Source of the DNA: Salibacter sp031581065
GTDB lineage: Bacteria; Bacteroidota; Bacteroidia; Flavobacteriales_G; Salibacteraceae
Direction of reading: 5' to 3'
NCBI RefSeq assembly: GCF_031581065.1
Contig: NZ_JAVLBN010000070.1
Location: forward strand, 1 to 6,965
DNA: 6,965 bases
The notes beneath the pieces are model-generated. The model was not told where the DNA came from. It saw only the letters and a list, made by a program, of their open reading frames with translations, and made no database searches. The first letter of the stretch is position 1. Each line of letters begins with the position of its first letter. The position numbers were made by a program, and so were the translations under genes. Below, one piece after another: positions 1 through 3,723 of the stretch.

Positions 1-119
1 TTGGAAGTCCTCATTCATTTTGCTCTGGGCTGAAGCCCAGAGTTATGTGGATTCGTGCCTACGGCTCGTAACTTTCTGCTCCTTAGACCTGACAGGTTTC
101 CAAAACCTGTCAGGTTTAA
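1..119. repeat. Dispersed palindromic repeat, copy 1
   Basis: Non-coding repeat whose second copy lies at 2669-2788 in the same orientation. The two share an uninterrupted identical block of 48 bases (18-65 and 2688-2735) and looser similarity on both sides. Each copy holds two strong palindromes. The first is CTCTGGGC-TGAA-GCCCAGAG (23-42). The second is a 13-bp stem with a 3-base loop (87-115) built around CCTGACAGG and CCTGTCAGG. Similar palindromes are, from memory, common between genes in Bacteroidota. The copy starts at the window edge and may extend to the left. Whether a REP-type transposase moves it cannot be told from here. Confidence 0.85.
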
Positions 120-332
120 AGGTTACTCTTCATGTATTTTGCTATATAGCTGAAACTTTGGCCAGGACTTCTAAACTCCAAACTCTCAAATCTTAGTGAA
201 TCTTGCTCTTTGACCACAGTCAAAGACTAGATGAACTTAGACCCTCGTGACGCAAGGAACGGGGCACTTAAAAACTTAAATAACCAATAAACCTAAAGAA
301 TAATTAGAATGTCCTCAACCTCAACCTTGACC
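120..332. other. Gene-free stretch with degenerate repeats
   Basis: I see no credible coding region here. It holds a 7-bp hairpin CTTTGAC-CACA-GTCAAAG (208-225). It also holds a possible degenerate palindromic unit at 241-268; read on the minus strand this begins AAGTGCC, like the repeats at 2522 and 3651. The short phrase CCTCAACCTTGA recurs imperfectly at about 312-345. The motif ATTAGAA (303-309) opens this low-complexity tract and recurs at 868 and 2898 before similar CTCGACC-rich sequence. The minus-strand toxin stump reads into this tract. Confidence 0.5.
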
Positions 333-425
333 TCAACCTTGAGTCTTAGAACTCCATTCCTCTAATAAGTAATCAGATAAACGAAGGAGCTTGAATTCAG
401 CGAGTTCTGATAGATAGACATTCAT
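333..425 (-). pseudogene. Truncated ParE/RelE-family toxin (N-terminal stump)
   Basis: The ATG at 425 directly abuts the stop codon of the upstream antitoxin gene (426-428), the usual spacing of a type II toxin-antitoxin pair. The frame encodes 30 residues beginning MNVYLSELAEF and containing YLLEEWSSKTQ, then stops at 333-335. This looks like the first beta-strand and helical hairpin of a ParE/RelE-type toxin; compare EYTIDEWSEPQ in the intact toxin at 2123-2422. Family members are about 90-100 residues, so roughly two thirds is missing, including the catalytic or binding core. The frame ends inside the CCTCAACCTTGA-type repeat tract, which suggests the 3' part was lost by rearrangement there. 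A stump this short is unlikely to be toxic. Family assignment rests on a short segment plus gene context. Confidence 0.65.
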
Positions 426-647
426 TTAGGATGATACCTTCTTTAGGAACGATTCATAAGAAACCCTTTTTCCGTTGTCCAGTTCTTCAATTCCTTTTTT
501 GATTTCTTCTTGTTCTGCAACGCTCAATTCATCCCAGAAATCAGGCTGTTCTTTCTTTACAAAATCAGCAACACGTTGGATAAACTCAGAATTTTCATTC
601 TCCAGTATGACTTTCAGTAATTCGAGTTTTGTTTTTTGAATATCCAT
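426..647 (-). CDS. Type II toxin-antitoxin antitoxin, now orphaned
   Basis: A 73-residue, highly charged, helical protein with no membrane segment. The C-terminal half (LSVAEQEEIKKGIEELDNGK, about residues 41-60, then a SYESFLKK tail) resembles the small antitoxins paired with RelE/ParE toxins in Bacteroidota. In that family the C-terminal tail wraps the toxin and the complex represses its own promoter. The partner gene immediately downstream survives only as a 30-codon stump (333-425), so this antitoxin has no cognate toxin in the window. It might still act on other ParE-like toxins or be decaying passively. A TAAATTTG -7-like box lies at 665-672 on the minus strand, 17 bases before the ATG, but I found no convincing -33 partner. 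No Shine-Dalgarno sequence is visible. The antitoxin role is inferred from composition and context. Confidence 0.75.
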   Translation of the reverse strand: MDIQKTKLELLKVILENENSEFIQRVADFVKKEQPDFWDELSVAEQEEIKKGIEELDNGKRVSYESFLKKVSS

Positions 648-977
648 CTTCGGTTACTTTGAAACAAATTTATGAAAAATAAAAGTGGTTGTTGCTTAGC
701 ATTTACTCAGCTCCACAATCCTGCAAACAACCTAATTCTAACCTTAATGCCCTTTAACTTCATAGTGGTTGAAAAAAGTGAGCGACAGCGAACTCGCTGC
801 GTGCGCTGCGTTAATGCAGAGCTAACATCAAAAAAACTTTGCGTTCGCTGCGTTACCAAAAATCACAATTAGAACTTCTCTCGACTACTGACGCTTGCGG
901 TCAGCACTTCCAGCTCGACCTAAACCTTCAAAAACCCCTTTATATTTTAATTTTTAAATACTATATTTCAAACCATC
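648..977. other. Intergenic region with short direct repeats
   Basis: A 330-base gap between two divergent genes. A 66-codon open frame on the plus strand (672-872) is not convincing as a gene. TGCGTKCGCTGCGTTA occurs twice, at 798-813 and 840-855, 42 bases apart with one difference. ATTAGAAC (868-875) precedes a CTCGAC-rich tract that resembles those at 303-346 and 2898-2942. A possible weak -7 box for the hydrolase gene is TATATTTC at 962-969, which departs from TAnnTTTG in its last base and would give a very short leader. No RNA gene or strong terminator is visible. Confidence 0.5.
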
Positions 978-1811
978 ATGACAAAAAAAGAATTTTCACT
1001 TCCGGGAGCTGAAGGTAGGCCGTTTGCTGTGGATTTACGGTACGATCAGGGTAAAGAAAAGCAACCCATAATCGTTTTTCTTCATGGCTTTAAAGGTTTT
1101 AAAGATTGGGGACATTTCAATCTGCTCGCAGATGCATTTGCCGATAAAGGCTTTGCTTATTTGAAATTCAATTTTTCACACAACGGTACCAGTGTTGAAA
1201 ATCCGACAGACTTTGTCGATTTAGATGCCTTTGGTCACAACACTTTTGAAAAGGAGCTTTTAGATTTACAAACGGTGTTGAGCTACATTGAGGATAGCGA
1301 TCAGCTTCCACCGAATATCGACAGAAACAAAATCTACTTGTTGGCTCACAGCAGGGGGGGAGCCATTGCCATCATTACGGCTGCTCAGGATAATCGTGTA
1401 GATAAGGTGGCAACAATGTCGAGCATCAGCGATTTGGAAAAACGCTTCTCAGAAAAACAGTTCAACGATTTTGAAGAGAAAGGTTTAACGGAAATACCCA
1501 ATTCACGCACGAATCAAATCATGCCGCTTCACCGCGATCTGATCGATGAATACCGTAAAAAGAACGAGAAACTCAATATCCTGAAGAATGCATCAGAGCT
1601 GAAAGTTCCTCAATTGATTATTCACGCAGGAAGTGATGAAACAGTTGGAGTTGACGAAGCAAAAGACATTCAAAAAGCCAACCCGCAAGCGAAGCTCGAA
1701 ATTATTGAAGGTGCTTCACACGTGTATGGAGGCAAACACCCGTGGGACAAAGAAACCTTGCCTGAACATTCTCAAAGGGTAGTGGATCTTGTAGGTGAAT
1801 TTTATCTATAA
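978..1811 (+). CDS. Serine alpha/beta hydrolase (dienelactone hydrolase/prolyl oligopeptidase-like)
   Basis: A 277-residue cytosolic hydrolase with no signal peptide or membrane segment. The alpha/beta-hydrolase landmarks appear in the expected order. The oxyanion-hole segment FLHGFKGF is at residues 34-41. The nucleophile elbow AHSRGG is at 123-128 with Ser125; Ala replaces the first Gly of the usual GxSxG. The acid is Asp220 in HAGSDETV, and the base is His248 in GASHVYGG. The length suits a complete single-domain enzyme. The family cleaves esters, amides or lactones; the substrate cannot be deduced. The start follows a gene-free stretch and the first residues lead straight into the fold, so the ATG at 978 is reasonable. 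No Shine-Dalgarno sequence is seen. A toxin-antitoxin operon follows after 67 bases with its own promoter, so the hydrolase is probably transcribed alone. The fold is certain; the specific activity is not. Confidence 0.92.
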   Translation: MTKKEFSLPGAEGRPFAVDLRYDQGKEKQPIIVFLHGFKGFKDWGHFNLLADAFADKGFAYLKFNFSHNGTSVENPTDFVDLDAFGHNTFEKELLDLQTVLSYIEDSDQLPPNIDRNKIYLLAHSRGGAIAIITAAQDNRVDKVATMSSISDLEKRFSEKQFNDFEEKGLTEIPNSRTNQIMPLHRDLIDEYRKKNEKLNILKNASELKVPQLIIHAGSDETVGVDEAKDIQKANPQAKLEIIEGASHVYGGKHPWDKETLPEHSQRVVDLVGEFYL

Positions 1812-1829
1812 ACTAAAGAAAAAGTGTAA

Positions 1830-1861
1830 TTTGGAGAAAGTACCAAAAAATGGTATTTTTG
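1830..1861 (+). promoter_or_regulatory. Predicted Bacteroidota-type promoter of the parDE operon
   Basis: TTTG (1830-1833) and TATTTTTG (1854-1861) are separated by 20 bases and match the phylum's -33 and -7 boxes. The expected transcription start lies about 10 bases before the parD ATG, giving a very short leader. The match is by eye only. Confidence 0.6.
1841..1855. promoter_or_regulatory. Candidate autoregulatory operator in the parDE promoter
   Basis: The inverted repeat TACCA-AAAAA-TGGTA lies between the -33 and -7 boxes and overlaps the first two bases of the -7 box. After one mismatch it extends by two more pairs on each side. Antitoxins with a ribbon-helix-helix fold, like the ParD encoded downstream, commonly bind short palindromes in their own promoter, and the placement fits that. 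It could also be a weak terminator for the hydrolase, since five T residues follow. Function is inferred. Confidence 0.45.
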
Positions 1862-1878
1862 AGTAAACGTTAGAGACT

Positions 1879-2130
1879 ATGAGCAAAAACACATCAATAT
1901 CACTAGGTAATTATTTTGACCAATTTGTTAATAGTCAAGTATCTGCTGGACGCTACAAAAATGTCAGCGAAGTAATTAGAGCTGGACTTCGGCTTTTGGA
2001 AAACGAAGAGAGTAAAGTTATTGCTCTTAGAAACGCTATTCAGGAAGGAGAAGACAGCGGAATTGCTCACGATTTTGATCCAGAAAAACATCTTCAGGAG
2101 TTAAAAGCTAGACGTAAGAAAAATGGCTAA
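1879..2130 (+). CDS. ParD-like ribbon-helix-helix antitoxin
   Basis: An 83-residue antitoxin of the ParD/CopG type. Residues 4-12 (NTSISLGNY) form the DNA-binding beta-strand. The following helices contain QVSAGRYKNVSEVIRAGLRL (20-39), the hallmark of ParD proteins, in which a Gly-Arg-Tyr turn precedes the second helix. The acidic C-terminal part (GEDSGIAHDFDPEKHLQEL, about 57-75) is the region that in this family wraps and neutralises the toxin. The stop codon overlaps the start of the toxin gene by 8 bases, so the two are translationally coupled. The protein probably also represses the operon through the palindrome at 1841-1855. No defect is visible. Assignment to the ParDE family is secure; exact pairing specificity is not known. 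Confidence 0.93.
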   Translation: MSKNTSISLGNYFDQFVNSQVSAGRYKNVSEVIRAGLRLLENEESKVIALRNAIQEGEDSGIAHDFDPEKHLQELKARRKKNG

Positions 2131-2422
2131 ATATGAACTGACTAATAAAGCTGTTGAGGATTTGACTGGAATTTGGGAATACACGATTGACGAGTGGTCT
2201 GAACCACAAGCTGATAGATATTATAACTTGCTATTGGATAGTTGCCAGGACATTGCAAATAACCCCGATTTAGGAAAAAACTACCCTGAAATAGCCAATG
2301 ATTTATTTGGACTTAAGACGAGCAGGCACATCATTTTCTACAGAAAAAGAATTAACCAACCGATTGAAATAACGAGAATTTTACACGATAGAATGGATTT
2401 AAAAAATAGGATTATTGAATAA
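2123..2422 (+). CDS. ParE-like toxin of the RelE/ParE superfamily
   Basis: A 99-residue toxin that appears full length. It begins with the strand MAKYELTNKAVEDL, followed by the helical hairpin WEYTIDEWSEPQADRYY (about 18-34). The C-terminal beta-sheet carries HIIFYRKR (69-76) and the typical ParE ending RILHDRMDLKNR (85-96). Known ParE proteins poison DNA gyrase, whereas RelE relatives cut mRNA on the ribosome. The ILHxRMDL ending favours ParE, but the target here is inferred. The gene overlaps parD by 8 bases, and the antitoxin-first order is standard. A second toxin of the same superfamily is broken at 333-425, so only this one can be functional in the window. Confidence 0.92.
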   Translation: MAKYELTNKAVEDLTGIWEYTIDEWSEPQADRYYNLLLDSCQDIANNPDLGKNYPEIANDLFGLKTSRHIIFYRKRINQPIEITRILHDRMDLKNRIIE

Positions 2423-2449
2423 AAACCATTCTTCGCTACACCACTACCA

Positions 2450-2464
2450 CGCGATTTTATCGCG
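2450..2464 (+). terminator. Possible weak terminator after parE
   Basis: CGCGAT-TTT-ATCGCG forms a 6-bp stem that can extend past one mismatch. It is followed by GGGTTT rather than a clean T run. It lies 27 bases after the parE stop. It may instead be part of the palindromic repeats that follow. Confidence 0.35.
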
Positions 2465-2521
2465 GGGTTTATAAGTAAATCTCAGTATTTCACGGATTGC
2501 TAGAAGGTTCCAGGTAATTGA

Positions 2522-2737
2522 AAAGTGCCGTTAGGCACGGGTAACATCTATCTCCGGGTGATAACCCGGAGCCAAAGTGTTCAAACAAGACCTTGAGTGC
2601 CGTAGGTACGATTCACTTTAAAAAGTATGGTTTTTCAATTATTCTGTGGTCCGTGCTTACAGCACTCGTTGGAAGTCTGCATTCATCTTTTGCTCTGGGC
2701 TGAAGCCCAGAGTTATGTGGATTCGTGCCTACGGCAC
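2522..2737. repeat. Cluster of REP-like palindromic units in mirror arrangement
   Basis: Two similarly built units face each other. Both share the order AAGTGCCG, GGCACG, about ten bases, an 8-bp CTC-GGG hairpin, then CAAA. The plus-strand unit (2522-2576) has GTGCC-GTTA-GGCAC (2525-2538) and CTCCGGGT-GATA-ACCCGGAG (2552-2571). The minus-strand unit (2687-2737) has CTCTGGGC-TGAA-GCCCAGAG (2693-2712) and the complement of AAGTGCCGTAGGCACG. Between them lie half-units: GAGTGCCGTAGGTACG (plus, about 2597) and its relative on the minus strand (about 2651-2668). This head-to-head layout resembles bacterial BIMEs. The right unit is also part of the long repeat at 2669-2788. A 60-codon open frame here (2627-2809) is a by-product of the repeats. 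Confidence 0.75.
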
Positions 2738-2788
2738 TTAACATCTGACCAAAGACCTGACAGGTTTTGGAAACCTGTCAGGTCTAAA
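2669..2788. repeat. Dispersed palindromic repeat, copy 2
   Basis: Direct repeat of 1-119, with 48 identical bases at 2688-2735. Its right palindrome (2753-2785) is more perfect than in copy 1, with a 15-bp stem and a TGG loop built on AGACCTGACAGGTTT. Together the copies bracket the orphan antitoxin, the hydrolase and the parDE operon. Recombination between them would delete about 2.67 kb. Confidence 0.85.
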
Positions 2789-2970
2789 CTACATGCACAT
2801 ATCAAATGAACATAAATTGGTCTGGTTGGCTAAAAAACTCTCAATAGCTTACCTCCAAAACTGTAACAACTTAAGTACTCAACGATTCCAAATTACCATT
2901 AGAACGCTCTCGACCTCGGCCTCAAACCTTGACAGCACTTCACTTTTAATAGTTAAGATTTTTTGGACAT
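2789..2970. other. Gene-free stretch between repeat cluster and tRNA region
   Basis: No coding region, RNA gene or strong hairpin is seen. ATTAGAAC at 2898-2905 opens a CTCGACC-rich tract (to about 2942) that resembles the tracts at 303-346 and 868-930. Confidence 0.45.
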
Positions 2971-3001
2971 AAAAAAAGCCTGACAAGATTTTGTCAGGCT
3001 A
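2971..3001 (-). terminator. Rho-independent terminator, downstream copy
   Basis: On the minus strand a 10-bp stem AGCCTGACAA/TTGTCAGGCT (2977-3000) with a 4-base loop runs into seven T residues. It is a duplicate of the tRNA-Asp terminator and now ends the GIY-YIG transcript. Confidence 0.85.
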
Positions 3002-3009
3002 TCTGTGAG

Positions 3010-3094
3010 CGGTCCGGACGAGATACTGATGAAGCTTTCGCTTGTCAGTATTCCTGACATATCAGCCAAGCTGATATCGTCAGGAACTCGAACT
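3010..3094 (-). pseudogene. tRNA-Asp 3' remnant split by a 63-base insertion
   Basis: This segment matches the intact tRNA-Asp at the discriminator and acceptor 3' strand (3010-3017), the T-stem 3' strand (3018-3022) and the T-loop with two adjoining stem bases (3086-3094). Nothing corresponding to the 5' two thirds of a tRNA is present, so it cannot make a tRNA. The 63 bases at 3023-3085 sit exactly where the T-loop meets the 3' strand of the T-stem. The discriminator side continues into the copied terminator. Confidence 0.7.
3023..3085. other. Two abutting hairpins filling the tRNA-remnant insertion
   Basis: The insertion is wholly accounted for by two hairpins that touch without a gap. 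Hairpin A (3023-3051) has arms ATACTGA/TCAGTAT and AAGC/GCTT around a small internal loop; on the minus strand its loop is GAAA, a GNRA tetraloop. Hairpin B (3052-3085) has TCCTGAC/GTCAGGA and ATATCAGC/GCTGATAT with one bulged base and a 3-base loop. The stop codon of the GIY-YIG gene lies inside hairpin B. The hairpins may be a structured RNA, a recognition element of the mobile unit, or a small palindromic insertion. Confidence 0.65.
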
Positions 3095-3385
3095 GTGACT
3101 TTGAATTTTATTAAATACTTCTTGATTAACCAGACCTATATCATATTTATTCATAAATATTAAAAGCCTTTGTCTACTTAGGTTTTTAAGCTTTCTTTCA
3201 AGAGTCATTGCTTTAGAAGCAGACTTTTTTTCTGTAGTCCAAATTAAACTCCAGGGAGCACCAAATTTTGTACTAATCTCTCTCCCACTGTTGTGTCGGT
3301 TAATGCGTTCTTCAAGATTGTTGGTATATACTTTATAGAACTTATCTACAGAAAATGAATATAACACATAAACATGGTAAGACAT
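3080..3385 (-). CDS. Small GIY-YIG nuclease-domain protein beside tRNA-Asp
   Basis: A 101-residue single-domain GIY-YIG protein of the UvrC-N-terminal/YhbQ-like kind that is abundant in Bacteroidota. The first strand VYVLY (5-9) corresponds to GIY. FYKVYT (16-21) corresponds to the YIG strand, but Val19 stands where the family has its conserved Gly. The catalytic Arg (Arg27 in NLEERINRHN) and the metal-binding Glu (Glu63 in MTLERKLKNL) are present. The frame is open 21 codons upstream, but the fold begins at MSYHVYVLY, so I use the ATG at 3385; a TACCTTTG -7 box ends five bases before it. The final residues HSSSS are encoded by tRNA T-loop sequence and the start of hairpin B. The Gly-to-Val change may reduce or abolish activity. 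Family is clear; target is unknown, though its position suggests tRNA genes. Confidence 0.85.
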   Translation of the reverse strand: MSYHVYVLYSFSVDKFYKVYTNNLEERINRHNSGREISTKFGAPWSLIWTTEKKSASKAMTLERKLKNLSRQRLLIFMNKYDIGLVNQEVFNKIQSHSSSS

Positions 3386-3390
3386 ATGTT

Positions 3391-3398
3391 CAAAGGTA
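3391..3398 (-). promoter_or_regulatory. Predicted -7 box of the GIY-YIG gene
   Basis: TACCTTTG on the minus strand is a full match to TAnnTTTG. It ends five bases before the chosen ATG, so the mRNA would be nearly leaderless. No clear TTG -33 box is present at the usual distance. Confidence 0.45.
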
Positions 3399-3432
3399 AT
3401 ACCAGAAAGGCTTATCAGAAAAGAAGAGAAAC

Positions 3433-3463
3433 AAAAAAAGCCTGACAAGATTTTGTCAGGCTA
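3433..3463 (-). terminator. Rho-independent terminator of tRNA-Asp
   Basis: Stem AGCCTGACAA/TTGTCAGGCT with a 4-base loop and a seven-T tract on the minus strand. It begins eight bases after the tRNA discriminator base. It is identical to the copy at 2971-3001. Confidence 0.88.
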
Positions 3464-3471
3464 ACTGTGAG

Positions 3472-3545
3472 CGGTCCGGACGAGACTCGAACTCGCGACC
3501 TCCTGCGTGACAGGCAGGCATTCTAACCAACTGAACTACCGGACC
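3472..3545 (-). tRNA. tRNA-Asp (anticodon GTC)
   Basis: A 74-base cloverleaf on the minus strand. The acceptor stem GGTCCGG/CCGGACC pairs fully (3539-3545 with 3473-3479), and the discriminator is G (3472). The anticodon arm is CCTGC-CTGTCAC-GCAGG with GTC at 3509-3511. The T-arm is GCGAG-TTCGAGT-CTCGT with one G-T wobble pair. CCA is not encoded, so it must be added after transcription. A strong promoter lies just upstream and a strong terminator just downstream. The 3' part is duplicated 462 bp further on. Confidence 0.97.
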
Positions 3546-3558
3546 TTTTTCGGTGGCA

Positions 3559-3588
3559 CAAATGTAAGATAATTTATCTTTATGCAAA
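3559..3588 (-). promoter_or_regulatory. Predicted tRNA-Asp promoter
   Basis: On the minus strand TTTG (3585-3588) and TACATTTG (3559-3566) are 18 bases apart and match the Bacteroidota -33/-7 pattern. The -7 box ends 13 bases before the tRNA, leaving a short leader to be trimmed. Confidence 0.65.
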
Positions 3589-3677
3589 CAACTTTTCAAA
3601 AAGTTTTTTCTGCTGTATTCCGCGCTGTGTGCGGCTTAAATCATCATTTCAAAGTGCCGTTCCCTCGTTGGGAGCGA

Positions 3678-3707
3678 CAAAAGTAATTCAATTTTCATTT
3701 TCTCCAA
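3678..3707 (-). promoter_or_regulatory. Second promoter-like signal between the DUF58 gene and tRNA-Asp
   Basis: On the minus strand TTG (3705-3707) and TACTTTTG (3678-3685) are 19 bases apart, an excellent consensus match. It lies about 130 bases upstream of the tRNA, and no gene begins between them. It may be an upstream tandem tRNA promoter or drive a short unrecognised RNA. The following sequence holds a weak TCCC/GGGA hairpin (3661-3673). Confidence 0.45.
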
Positions 3708-3723
3708 GAGGATTGAAAAAATT

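Larger units (their letters stand above)
2971..3432 (-). mobile_element. Candidate tRNA-Asp-associated GIY-YIG insertion unit
   Basis: A 462-bp unit directly downstream of tRNA-Asp. Read in the tRNA direction it starts just after the tRNA terminator. It contains a GIY-YIG nuclease gene, a T-loop fragment of tRNA-Asp, two abutting hairpins, the tRNA 3' strand and a second copy of the terminator. The 53 bp at 2971-3023 match 3433-3485 with a single mismatch (3002 versus 3464), so the unit is bounded by a duplication of the tRNA 3' end plus terminator. The tRNA upstream stays intact. The repeat and the gene are seen directly. Mobility, and the idea that the nuclease cuts the tRNA gene to allow copying by repair, are inference. 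There is no integrase, and the unit is far too small for a classic genomic island. Confidence 0.6.

Noticed and set aside
672..872. Open frame of 66 codons on the plus strand
   Set aside because: It runs through the short TGCGT/CGCTGCGTTA repeats, its starting bases overlap the likely promoter of the minus-strand antitoxin gene, and its product resembles no family I recognise.
2627..2809. Open frame of 60 codons on the plus strand
   Set aside because: It lies wholly inside palindromic repeats and its sequence is dictated by them; the same repeat block in copy 1 carries no matching gene context.
3010..3094. A second functional tRNA-Asp or an intron-split tRNA
   Set aside because: Only the T-loop and 3' strand are present; the D-arm, anticodon arm and acceptor 5' strand are missing, and the gap holds 63 bases of hairpins.
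3386..3448. N-terminal extension of 21 residues on the GIY-YIG gene
   Set aside because: The extension is hydrophobic, low in complexity, runs back into the tRNA terminator, and contains a good -7 box just before the downstream ATG where the family's fold begins.
86..3463. CCTGAC/GTCAGG core shared by the long repeats, hairpin B and the tRNA terminators
   Set aside because: The shared core is only six bases and the flanking stems differ, so common ancestry is not supported.
2971..3485. Classic att sites of a tyrosine-recombinase island
   Set aside because: The repeat at a tRNA 3' end looks like attL/attR, but the unit is 462 bp and encodes no integrase, and the downstream copy carries an internal hairpin insertion. 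A decayed island remnant is possible but explains the nuclease gene less well.
3591..3606. AACTTTT/AAAAGTT palindrome before tRNA-Asp as a terminator of the DUF58 gene
   Set aside because: The stem is entirely weak A-T apart from one pair at each end and lacks a T run on the minus strand; it overlaps the region just upstream of the tRNA promoter.
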